A stretch of DNA of 33,721 nt, taken from the NCBI GenBank assembly GCA_027047855.1, contig JALTTZ010000030.1, positions 389-34,109 of the forward strand. The letters are read 5' to 3'. The stretch comes from Nitrososphaeria archaeon (GTDB lineage Archaea > Thermoproteota > Nitrososphaeria > Geothermarchaeales > JDFR-13). The position numbers and the translations under genes are program-made. Shown piece after piece: positions 7,604-15,465 of the stretch. How positions within the stretch are numbered: position 1 is the stretch's first letter; each line of letters begins with the position of its first letter. The notes under the pieces were generated by a model. That model made no database searches and was not told the DNA's origin. It worked only from the letters and a program-made list of their open reading frames with translations.

Positions 7604-8953
7604 ATGCCGAGTCTGAATGAGATTTTGAGTATGGCTAGAGAAGCGGGTGTTAATAAACTTAGGCTCTTATACATTGATCTGGATAACGTTATAAGGGGTC
7701 ATGAAGCGATAGTCGATGCAGAGAAGTTGGAGGATGAGCTCCTCTCGGGTATGACTTATGCAGCCATTATGCAGTCGGGTTTCACATTGTTTGATACAGT
7801 GACCCCGGGTACAAAATTTGGGGCTCAAGGGGAAGTTAGGCTGGTGCCGGATTTAGATACTTTCCGTATTCTCCCATACAGTAGGAATACAGCGCAAGTT
7901 ATTGGAGACTTTTATACCCCTGACATGAAGCCGTTTGAGGTTGATCCTCGGCCATTACTTAAGAAAATGCTTGAAGAGATTGACTATGAGATCTGGATTG
8001 GTGTGGAGCCCGAGTTATACTTCTTCAAGGCAGATACACTACCCAAACTTGAACCTCTAGATAGACACCTCTGCTTCTCCACGCTTGGAATGAATATGGC
8101 TGAGTATGTTGTTAATGAGATAATGTCATATGCCAAAGAGATGGGTATAGATCTTCACCATTATTACCCTGAATATGGTAAAGGTCAGCATGAATTTTCC
8201 CTAAAGCCTTACCACCCGGTCAAAGCTGGTGATGCGTTAATCATGTTTAGGGAGTTGGTTAGGGCGGTCAGTAGAAAATATAATCTAATTGCTTCATTTA
8301 TGCCCAAACCAGCTACAAATATTCCTGGGAGTGGCATGCATATACATATTAGTCTGTGGAAGGATGGAGTTAATGTGTTCTATGATGAGAAGGATAAGTA
8401 TCTGTTGAGTGATACTGCATACTATTTCATAGGTGGCTTGCTCCACCATCTTGAACCCTTGATGGCTATAACAGCTGCAAGCGTTAATTCATATAAACGG
8501 TTGATACCGCATAATTGGGCATCTGCATTCAAGTGTTGGGGGCCGCAAAATAGGGAGGCCGCCGTAAGGATCCCCTTACCTGATAATAGAAATCCAAGTA
8601 AGTCATTTAATCTTGAGTTGAAATTTGTGGATGCTACTGCCCAACCATATTTGATGATAGGCAGTATTATAGCGGCCGGGTTAGATGGAATCAGGAGAAA
8701 ACTGGATCCAAGTGAACCATGTCTAGAAGACCCCTTCACATATTCTGAGGATGAGAGGAAAGCTAAGGGCTGGACTAGGTATCCAGAATTCCTGATAGAC
8801 GCCGTTAGGGCATTGGAGAATGATCAGTTTTTCAGGAAGGTCTGGGGAGATGTCTTGATAGATGAATACATAAAGATTAAGAAATATCACTGGTACTTGT
8901 ATCATAGTGAGGTCACCGAGTTTGAGAGGCGGTATCTACTGGAGGCTTATTGA
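7604..8953 (+). CDS. glutamine-synthetase-family amide ligase (gamma-glutamyl-amine ligase candidate)
   Basis: At 449 residues this has full GS-family length. The N-terminal beta-grasp element is 'LLYIDLDNVIRGHEAIV'. Catalytic landmarks are Glu135/Glu137 ('VEPELYFF'), Glu190-Gln195-Glu197 ('YYPEYGKGQHEFSL'), His246 ('GSGMHIHISLW'), 'NSYKRL' at 295, Arg317/Arg322 ('NREAAVRIP') and Glu338 ('LELKF'). Metal-binding residues are therefore kept and ATP-dependent gamma-glutamyl transfer is expected. Substrate-side positions differ from true GS: the usual Arg after the Glu338 strand is Lys340, the 'NPYL' motif reads 'QPYL', and the segment after NSYKRL reads 'IPHNWAS' instead of the usual 'PGYEAP'. 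Together with its neighbours (permease, aminotransferases, hydrolase) this suggests a PuuA-like ligase acting on an amine or amino acid instead of ammonia. Start ATG 7604 follows GGTGGGTTGGGAGG. First gene of the catabolic cluster. Confidence 0.85.
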   Translation: MPSLNEILSMAREAGVNKLRLLYIDLDNVIRGHEAIVDAEKLEDELLSGMTYAAIMQSGFTLFDTVTPGTKFGAQGEVRLVPDLDTFRILPYSRNTAQVIGDFYTPDMKPFEVDPRPLLKKMLEEIDYEIWIGVEPELYFFKADTLPKLEPLDRHLCFSTLGMNMAEYVVNEIMSYAKEMGIDLHHYYPEYGKGQHEFSLKPYHPVKAGDALIMFRELVRAVSRKYNLIASFMPKPATNIPGSGMHIHISLWKDGVNVFYDEKDKYLLSDTAYYFIGGLLHHLEPLMAITAASVNSYKRLIPHNWASAFKCWGPQNREAAVRIPLPDNRNPSKSFNLELKFVDATAQPYLMIGSIIAAGLDGIRRKLDPSEPCLEDPFTYSEDERKAKGWTRYPEFLIDAVRALENDQFFRKVWGDVLIDEYIKIKKYHWYLYHSEVTEFERRYLLEAY

Positions 8954-9855
8954 ATATGGTGGGAATATCTCTAGTCTTACTTAAGAGGACTCGGGAGATC
9001 CATAAATACTACAAGGACATGCCGTCACAGAGATCGGAGAGCTGTGGCCCTTATTCCCTAGCGCCAATATTGCTTGCATATGGATTTAAGACACATAACG
9101 GATATGAAATTGATGAGGACTACTTATCTATGTTAGCTCGCACCAGGCTTATGAAATATGAAGCCGAGGAACGTGAAAGGGTTTTGAGGGCTGTGGAGGA
9201 GGGTAAATTATCGCTTGGGGAGGCCCAACAAAAATATCACAAGATTCTCTATAAATATGAGTTGCCATACACCGATAAGGAAGTGGAGAGTGGGACGTCG
9301 GTGCAAGGCCTTATACATGCAGTTAAGGAGGTGTGCCAAGGAAAGCTAAAAACTATACCTATAGCATCTAGAAAAGGAAGAAGAATATTTTTTAGTAAGA
9401 GGAGATTTAGTAGGCTAGTTAGAACCTTAATTAATTTGGCTCGGGATACTGACTTCCAGATAATACTTAATCTGAGAACAACGCATTTAATTGATCCAAC
9501 TTCTCCCGAATATGGGTTTATGCCTCTGTTGCTCAGTTGGGCGGAACCTGAGAGTTTTAGATTATGGAATTGGGCGGTTGGACACTTCACCGGAGTAGCC
9601 GGGTTCCTTATATTTATGGATGGAGGTAAACGTGCTATTTACTTTATATTAAGGGATACTTATAAGCACTATGGTTTCAACGGTTATCATTTGCAACCTA
9701 TGGAGCATGTGAGGAGGGCTTTGATTAGGGGGGATGGTAGGGAAGGCGGTATCCTATTGATAGTTCCAGAGGAGAATTACGAGAAAGTTCGTAATGCAAT
9801 AGAGTCTATTGATGGGCTGGTGATTAGCGATTGGGATAATGGCTCCCTATTCTAG
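8950..9855 (+). CDS. C39/papain-like cysteine hydrolase
   Basis: The TTG start overlaps the stop of the GS-like gene (TTGA), with GGAGG 4 nt upstream; an ATG at 8956 is the alternative. I see the order Gln27-Cys32 ('PSQRSESCGPYSLAPILLAYG'-type block), His212 ('WAVGHFTGVAGFL') and Asp236 ('YFILRDTYKHYGF'), which is the oxyanion Gln, Cys, His, Asp order of papain-fold C39-like peptidases, plus a 'GTSVQGLIHAVKEV' segment typical of that group. Residues about 60-110 form a charged helical insertion. No signal peptide or membrane segment is present, so it acts inside the cell. Strict translational coupling to the ligase suggests it hydrolyses the amide made by it, or a related isopeptide or gamma-glutamyl bond. 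A transglutaminase- or peptidase-like role is the alternative. Family assignment is by motif only. Confidence 0.65.
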   Translation: MNMVGISLVLLKRTREIHKYYKDMPSQRSESCGPYSLAPILLAYGFKTHNGYEIDEDYLSMLARTRLMKYEAEERERVLRAVEEGKLSLGEAQQKYHKILYKYELPYTDKEVESGTSVQGLIHAVKEVCQGKLKTIPIASRKGRRIFFSKRRFSRLVRTLINLARDTDFQIILNLRTTHLIDPTSPEYGFMPLLLSWAEPESFRLWNWAVGHFTGVAGFLIFMDGGKRAIYFILRDTYKHYGFNGYHLQPMEHVRRALIRGDGREGGILLIVPEENYEKVRNAIESIDGLVISDWDNGSLF

Positions 9856-9873
9856 AGGAAGTGGATGGAGGCA

Positions 9874-9894
9874 AGGTATTAAATTTAATTACCT
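9874..9894. promoter_or_regulatory. 21-bp imperfect palindrome over the TATA region of the first aminotransferase gene
   Basis: AGGTATTAAATTTAATTACCT is symmetric at 8 of 10 base pairs around its centre. Its AT core (TTAAATTTAA) could serve as the TATA box, about 38 nt before the ATG at 9922, so a protein bound here would block transcription. It lies within the cluster, after the cysteine hydrolase gene. A regulatory role is inferred from position and symmetry only. Confidence 0.35.
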
Positions 9895-9921
9895 AATTAA
9901 CCAATATTTTCACTTTTAGGC

Positions 9922-11268
9922 ATGAGCGGAGATTTTCCAGATCTATTCTCTCTTCTTGAGCGAGAAAGGAAAGTAACTGGTTCTACAGTGTATATACGTT
10001 TCTATCCAATGATTATCAAGAGGATGGAGGGAGTCTATGTCTGGGATGTTAAGGATAGGCGTTATCTAGATTTTAATGCCTCGTGGGCGGTGGCTAACGT
10101 TGGGCATTCTCATCCGAGGGTAATAGAAAAGGTTTCCGATCAGCTCAAGAAATTCATTTCCGCTTCTTATACAACATTTCCATATGTTGAGGCCATCGAG
10201 TATGTTGAGAGGATACGGGGGGTTTCGAGTGTGTCGGAAGGTAAAAAGGCTGTGTTCGGGCATTCTGGGTCTGATATTAATGATGGAGTCTATAAGTTGC
10301 TTTTGCTGGTTACTGGGAGGGAAAGAATGGTTTCATTTATAGGGGCTTATCATGGGCAGACGCTTGGCTCTTACTCAGTCTCTGGGCATAAGGCTCAAGC
10401 TATGCTGTCTCCATATAAGGAGGTAATTAAAGTTCCATATCCATATTGTTATCGGTGTCTCTGGGGACTTAGATATCCGGGATGTAACTTGAAGTGTGTT
10501 AAGTATATTGAATATTTGTTAGACACTGTTTATCCTGGCGACACATTCGCCGGGGTCTTTGTAGAGCCGGTACAGAGTGACGGTGGTGATGTTGTTCCCC
10601 CTCCAGATTTCCATAGAAAACTTTTCCAAGTTATCAAGAAATATGATTTGGCCTATGTGATGGATGAAGTTAAGGTTGGATTCGGTAGAACTGGGAAGTT
10701 CTTTGCATCAGATACTTTTGGGGTAAAGCCAGATATAATAACGATGGGTAAACCGATGGCTTCGGGATTCCCATTAAGTATGGCGTTAATGCGTGAAGAT
10801 ATAGCTGACAAGTATGAAGGGACTCATTTGTTTACATTATCCCCTAATCCAGTCAGTATAGCAGCAGCCCATGCAACACTCGATGTTATTTTGGATAATG
10901 ACTTAGCAGATAATGCAGCTTCAATGGGAGATTATCTGCTTAGATCCCTGAAAGAAGTTATGGCTAATCATGATTTAATTGGTGATGTTCGAGGAAAGGG
11001 CCTTATATTAGGAATTGAGTTGGTTATGGACAGGGAATCGAAGGCCCCAGCCTCAGCTGAGACTGCTAAGGCGGTGTATAGAATGTGGGAACTGGGTTTA
11101 TTAACTGCCTATACCGGGATGCATTCAAATGTCATTGAGTTAACCCCTCCCCTTATAATTAATAGAGAGCATGTGGATGAAGCAGTTAATCTGATAGATA
11201 AAGCGATTGATGATGTCGAACATGGTCGGGTACCAGATGAGAAGGTGAGAATGTTCGCGGGATGGTAG
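9922..11268 (+). CDS. class III PLP-dependent aminotransferase (or racemase), copy 1
   Basis: 448 residues, normal length for the class III (GABA/ornithine/acetylornithine) fold. The PLP lysine is Lys277 ('ITMGKPMASG') and the pyridine-nitrogen aspartate Asp248 is in 'MDEVKVGFGRTGKFF'. 'GAYHGQT' and 'FVEPVQSDGGDV' are further family blocks. Two departures stand out: the usual 'GSEAxE' phosphate-binding block reads 'GSDINDG', and the common Gln of 'DEVQ' is Lys251. A four-Cys cluster CX2CX8CX3C (Cys176-Cys192, 'CYRCLWGLRYPGCNLKC') is shared with copy 2. Archaeal members include 4-aminobutyrate aminotransferases and broad amino acid racemases, so the reaction is open. It would suit conversion of an amine or gamma-glutamyl-amine to an aldehyde within the cluster. 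Confidence 0.85.
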   Translation: MSGDFPDLFSLLERERKVTGSTVYIRFYPMIIKRMEGVYVWDVKDRRYLDFNASWAVANVGHSHPRVIEKVSDQLKKFISASYTTFPYVEAIEYVERIRGVSSVSEGKKAVFGHSGSDINDGVYKLLLLVTGRERMVSFIGAYHGQTLGSYSVSGHKAQAMLSPYKEVIKVPYPYCYRCLWGLRYPGCNLKCVKYIEYLLDTVYPGDTFAGVFVEPVQSDGGDVVPPPDFHRKLFQVIKKYDLAYVMDEVKVGFGRTGKFFASDTFGVKPDIITMGKPMASGFPLSMALMREDIADKYEGTHLFTLSPNPVSIAAAHATLDVILDNDLADNAASMGDYLLRSLKEVMANHDLIGDVRGKGLILGIELVMDRESKAPASAETAKAVYRMWELGLLTAYTGMHSNVIELTPPLIINREHVDEAVNLIDKAIDDVEHGRVPDEKVRMFAGW

Positions 11269-11411
11269 GTTCTCTTTTAATGCGGCTTCTCCTGAACATG
11301 TTCCAAGATCTTAGTCCTTTATTTACAAATTTGACATAAATTTAGGAAAATATTTATTTTCGTTATCCGAAATCTTATTATTGTTAAGTCAACTTCTCGT
11401 TTGGTGATTAT

Positions 11412-13052
11412 ATGGGCGAGGAGGAGGTTGTTTTCGTTAGGAGGGCCTCTGGACTTATCAAGGAAATCGGTCCTTGGACTGTTATGACTATAGGATTAGC
11501 GTACGTGATTGCCGACGGAATATATAACCTAACGGAGTGGCAGCTGTATGAGACGCCGGGTGCTAATTATCCCCTCTCATTGATCCTAGGCTTCGTGATG
11601 CTGGCGTTTGCAGCTTTCTCAGTAGTATTCCTAACGATAGCGATGCCGCGAACAGCCTCTGATTATGTGGCTATATCTAGGGTGTTACATCCGCTTCTTG
11701 GATATATAGAGGCTATCCTTTCATGGGGTTGTCATGTCTGGATCGTCGGTGCACTAGCCTATTTCCAGGGATGGTACTGGGGGAGCTTCCTCATCCAAGC
11801 TGGCTACGCACTTCACAATCAAGCATGGGTCTCTCTTGGAGAGTGGATGTCTAGCTCTGTAGAGGTTGGAATAGGCCTAGGAATCCTTATCATAGTGATA
11901 TTCACTATAACTAATCTGCTTGGTATTAGGGTGTTTAAATACTTGGTTAACTTCCTGGTGGCTGTAGCTATAATTGGTGGAGTAGTAACCATCGGAGTTG
12001 GGCTATGGGGACTATTGATGGGCCCGGGAGCGGTCAAAAATCTATGGGACGCCACCTACGGAGCGGGGGCATATGATGAGATAGTGCGTGTCGCTACGCA
12101 AAATGGATGGGCCGACTATATTGCTGGAGCTACTGGAAGTGCAGATGTTTGGGGTTGGCCTGGTGGTTGGAGTTGGAGTGCAACTCTGGCAGCCGTGGTT
12201 GCTGCTGCATATGCTTTCTGGGGAATGGAGTTCTCTAACTACTTGGCGGGAGAGGTATCTAGACCCAAGAAATCCTTCTTATATGGTGTAACTGGTGCAA
12301 TGATATTCATATTGATATACTACCTCTTAATTGCAGTGCCGACTCTCTTCGTATTCGGAAAATTCAATTCATTCTATAACTATGTAATGTATGGCGGTCA
12401 TGGAGCCGACCAATTGTCTATTAACCCTGTGCAGACTCCTACACTTGCAGTAATGCTGGCTTCTCTAGTCGGTGGAGTTGCACCGTGGGCAGCAGTTATA
12501 ATTACTTTTACCGTCGCAATATGGGTATTGAACGGCCTCCCTGTATACATGATAATTCCTTCAAGGATCACATTTGCATTAGCATTCGATAGATTCGCAC
12601 CCAAGTTCCTAGCAGACGTAAATAGGAGATTCAGCACTCCACACTGGTCTATATTACTGACCGCAGTAGCATCAGCACTTCTTGTATTCCTAGCTGCAGT
12701 TAATCCATGGATATATGCTATCAGTGTGGTCACCATGGTTATTGTTAGGTGGTTATTAGCTTCATGGGCTGCTATGCTACTGCCATACTTCAGGCCTAGG
12801 GCGTTCGAGAGCGGCTTCACAGGTAAAATAGGTGGAATACCCATAGTGACTATAGTCGGTTTTATAGGCGGTGTGGCAATGACTTGGTTATTAACCACTG
12901 CCATCGGTGAGGTTGCCAGCGATCCGATATCCTTCTGGTGGTTCGTTGGTTGGATTGTGTTCGCAATGCTTGCATTCATAGGTTACGCTGCATACAACAA
13001 GTCCAAGGGTGTTGATGTGGAGAAGATATTTAAGGAGGTTCCGCCTGCATAG
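11412..13052 (+). CDS. APC-superfamily amino acid/amine permease
   Basis: 546 residues with about 12 hydrophobic membrane spans. The N-terminal 'LIKEIGPWTVMTIGLAYVIA' and the central 'YAFWGMEFSNYLAGEVSRPK' are the TM1 and TM6-7 hallmarks of the amino acid-polyamine-organocation family, where the unwound helices bind substrate. It should import an amino acid or amine across the cytoplasmic membrane by cation symport or exchange; substrate cannot be told. The start ATG 11412 follows GGTGATTAT, and a TATA-like AAAATATTTATT at about 11345-11356 suggests its own promoter with a leader near 35 nt. It lies between the first aminotransferase and the metallophosphoesterase, just as PuuP-type permeases sit in bacterial polyamine clusters. 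An internal minus-strand ORF (12398-12979) is a shadow. Confidence 0.9.
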   Translation: MGEEEVVFVRRASGLIKEIGPWTVMTIGLAYVIADGIYNLTEWQLYETPGANYPLSLILGFVMLAFAAFSVVFLTIAMPRTASDYVAISRVLHPLLGYIEAILSWGCHVWIVGALAYFQGWYWGSFLIQAGYALHNQAWVSLGEWMSSSVEVGIGLGILIIVIFTITNLLGIRVFKYLVNFLVAVAIIGGVVTIGVGLWGLLMGPGAVKNLWDATYGAGAYDEIVRVATQNGWADYIAGATGSADVWGWPGGWSWSATLAAVVAAAYAFWGMEFSNYLAGEVSRPKKSFLYGVTGAMIFILIYYLLIAVPTLFVFGKFNSFYNYVMYGGHGADQLSINPVQTPTLAVMLASLVGGVAPWAAVIITFTVAIWVLNGLPVYMIIPSRITFALAFDRFAPKFLADVNRRFSTPHWSILLTAVASALLVFLAAVNPWIYAISVVTMVIVRWLLASWAAMLLPYFRPRAFESGFTGKIGGIPIVTIVGFIGGVAMTWLLTTAIGEVASDPISFWWFVGWIVFAMLAFIGYAAYNKSKGVDVEKIFKEVPPA

Positions 13053-13067
13053 CAGAGTGTAGGGAAG

Positions 13068-14012
13068 ATGGATACATTAAGATTGATGTACGTCGCTGAT
13101 GCTCATGGAAATGAGCTCATTATCAGAAAAGCTGTGGGAGCTTGCAGAGAACATAAAGTAGATGTACTTATCATAGGCGGCGATTTAACAGGAAAAGTCA
13201 TAGTGCCCATAATTGACAAAGGAGATAAGTATGAGGCTTCATTCCGCGGAAACAAGTTTACGGCTAAATCCAAGGAGGACTTAGAAAGGGTCATGAATGA
13301 GATTAGGTTTAGGGCTGCTTATCCAGTGGTACTCTCGCAAGATGAGGTTCAGGAAATTAAGGAGGACCCAGCTAAGTTGGATAGGCTGTTTAAGGATGTA
13401 ACTATAGAGGAAACTAGACACTTAATCGGTGTTTTGGAGGAAATTGTCGGGGATATAGTTACTATAATGACCCCAGGAAACGATGATATATTTGAGATTG
13501 ACGATGTTCTCAAACAGTCCAATAAAATTATTTATCCATTGGAGAGGGTCGTTGAGCTTCCATTGGGCTATCAAGTAATTAGCATGGATTATACGACGGA
13601 AACCCCTTGGAACACGCCTAGAGAGGTTAGTGACTCGAAGCTTTGGAAGAAGCTTGAGAAAGAGGCTAATAGAGTATCTGTCGCATGGAATAAGGTGATA
13701 TGTAATTTCCATGAGCCGCCATATGGAACAACTATAGATTTGGCTCCAAAGCTCGATGAAAATCTGCAGCCGGTCTATAAACTAGGTGAATTGGAGACTC
13801 AGCATGTTGGAAGTAAATCGGTATATAAGTTCATGGAGAAATATCAGCCATTATTGGGTCTTCATGGCCATATCCATGAATCGCCTGGATATGATCGGAT
13901 TAAGAGGACGCTTGTCTTCAATCCAGGGTCTGAATATCAGTACGGAGAGTTGAAGGCATTGATCATTGATCTTGATAGAGATGGCATATCTAATTGGTTT
14001 AAGATAGGTTAA
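13068..14012 (+). CDS. calcineurin-like metallophosphoesterase
   Basis: The metal-binding blocks of this superfamily appear in order: Asp11-x-His13 ('VADAHGNE'), 'IIGGDLTGK' (Asp39), 'MTPGNDDIFEI' (Asn, with Asp where many have His), 'NFHEPP' and 'LHGHIHESPG'. About 100 residues between the second and third blocks form a charged helical insertion. At 314 residues it is a stand-alone soluble enzyme that should cleave a phosphomonoester or phosphodiester using two metal ions; the substrate is unknown. It starts 15 nt after the permease stop with AGGGAAG before its ATG and is followed by aminotransferase 2, so it is part of the operon, although no phosphate step is obvious in the inferred pathway. 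Confidence 0.85.
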   Translation: MDTLRLMYVADAHGNELIIRKAVGACREHKVDVLIIGGDLTGKVIVPIIDKGDKYEASFRGNKFTAKSKEDLERVMNEIRFRAAYPVVLSQDEVQEIKEDPAKLDRLFKDVTIEETRHLIGVLEEIVGDIVTIMTPGNDDIFEIDDVLKQSNKIIYPLERVVELPLGYQVISMDYTTETPWNTPREVSDSKLWKKLEKEANRVSVAWNKVICNFHEPPYGTTIDLAPKLDENLQPVYKLGELETQHVGSKSVYKFMEKYQPLLGLHGHIHESPGYDRIKRTLVFNPGSEYQYGELKALIIDLDRDGISNWFKIG

Positions 14013-14067
14013 ATCCCCTATTTATCATCTTTCTTCCATCTTTCTTTTTCGACCAAGGTGATAATAA

Positions 14068-15456
14068 TTGAAAATTGATTTGAAAACACTGCATTTTGAT
14101 AATGCACCTAAGATCATTACTGATGTACCTGGTCCTAAATCTAGACAGATTTTAGGTCTCCAGAGAAGCTATGAGGGATCTGCCGTCACCTACTCTAGGG
14201 GTATCCCCGTCGCTATTGAGGAGGCTAAGGGGGCTACTCTGAGAGATGTTGATGGAAATGTGTATATAGATTTCTTTGGTGGCGCCGCTGTAGTATCTGC
14301 TGGGCATTCGAATCCATATATTCTAGAGGCTATTAGAAAGCAGGAAGCTAGGCTGATTCACACGCTTGACTTAGCGACCTCGGTAAGAGAGGAATTAGTT
14401 AGGAGGCTTGTTTCCCTTGCTCCAGGTGATTTGAAAGATAATGCTAAGGTTATTTTTGGAGGGCCTACCGGATCGGATGCTGTGGAAGCGGCAGTAAAGT
14501 TAGTTAAATACTATACTAAACGGCATATAATGATTTCGTTCGAGGGTGCTTATCACGGAATGACGGGGACTGCTCTTGCTTTAACTGGAGATACATTTTT
14601 CAAGGAGGCATATATGCCACTGGGTCAGCCTGTCCAATTTGTACCTTATGCTTATTGCTATAGATGTGCCTTCGGCCTTAACTATCCGGGGTGTGGGTTA
14701 GCGTGCTTAAAATATATTGATCATATTCTCGAGGACCCCGCTTCAGGTGTGTGTGACGTCGCTGGGGTTATTGTAGAGCCTATTCAAGGTGAGGGAGGGA
14801 GTATAGTTCCTCCTGAGGAGTTTATTAAAGGATTAAGGGAAGTTGCAGATAAGCATAGTGTCCCCTTGATCATAGATGAGGTTCAGTCTGGGTTAGGTAG
14901 GACCGGCAAACTTTTTGCTTGTGAACTTTATGGGGTTACCCCAGATGTTATGACAATGTCAAAGGCTTTAGGTGGCGGAATCGGGTTTCCTCTTTCAGGC
15001 ATTATGTATAAGAAGGAGATGGATGTATGGAGGCCGGGGGCTCATATTGGGACATTCAGGGGTTTTCTCCCTGCTATGGCTGGTGGATTGGCCTATCTCG
15101 AGTTCTTGGAGGAAAATAATATTCTTGAACATGTGTCTAATCTTGGGAAATACATGTTAAAACGTCTAGGTGAGATTGAGGATCAGAGTCGACTTGTGGG
15201 GGAAGTGAGGGGCCGCGGACTTATGTTGGGTGTGGAATTGGTTAAGGATAGGCGAAGTAGGGAGCCGGCGCCAGATTTGGCGAAGGAGCTCAGAAAAGAG
15301 TGTGTAAAACGGGGGCTTATTATAGAGATTGGTGGGCATTTCCATAATGTGGCTAGGTTTTTACCACCATTGGTATTGACTGTGGATTTGGCTGAGAAAG
15401 GTCTTAGTATTTTTAAGGAAGCTCTAAGAACTGTAGAGAAAAGATATTTTGATTAG
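14068..15456 (+). CDS. class III PLP-dependent aminotransferase (GABA-aminotransferase type), copy 2
   Basis: 462 residues with all canonical blocks: 'GPTGSDAVEAAVKLV' (phosphate binding), 'GAYHGMTGTALALTG', 'IVEPIQGEGG', Asp270 in 'IIDEVQSGLGRTGK' and the PLP lysine Lys299 in 'MTMSKALGGGIGFPL'. It closely resembles archaeal 4-aminobutyrate aminotransferases, although homologues include amino acid racemases. The same CX2CX8CX3C cluster as copy 1 occurs at Cys197-Cys213. The start is TTG 14068, supported by AGGTGAT seven nt upstream, the strongest ribosome binding site in this cluster. The presence of two paralogues suggests two successive transaminations, as SpuC-type plus GABA-type enzymes do in bacterial putrescine breakdown, but this is inference. 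It lies 10 bp before the alcohol dehydrogenase. Confidence 0.88.
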   Translation: MKIDLKTLHFDNAPKIITDVPGPKSRQILGLQRSYEGSAVTYSRGIPVAIEEAKGATLRDVDGNVYIDFFGGAAVVSAGHSNPYILEAIRKQEARLIHTLDLATSVREELVRRLVSLAPGDLKDNAKVIFGGPTGSDAVEAAVKLVKYYTKRHIMISFEGAYHGMTGTALALTGDTFFKEAYMPLGQPVQFVPYAYCYRCAFGLNYPGCGLACLKYIDHILEDPASGVCDVAGVIVEPIQGEGGSIVPPEEFIKGLREVADKHSVPLIIDEVQSGLGRTGKLFACELYGVTPDVMTMSKALGGGIGFPLSGIMYKKEMDVWRPGAHIGTFRGFLPAMAGGLAYLEFLEENNILEHVSNLGKYMLKRLGEIEDQSRLVGEVRGRGLMLGVELVKDRRSREPAPDLAKELRKECVKRGLIIEIGGHFHNVARFLPPLVLTVDLAEKGLSIFKEALRTVEKRYFD

Positions 15457-15465
15457 GGATCCATT

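Noticed and set aside
12398-12979. 193-aa minus-strand ORF inside the permease
   Set aside because: Shadow of the APC permease frame; Thr/Asn/Ala-rich translation without family likeness.
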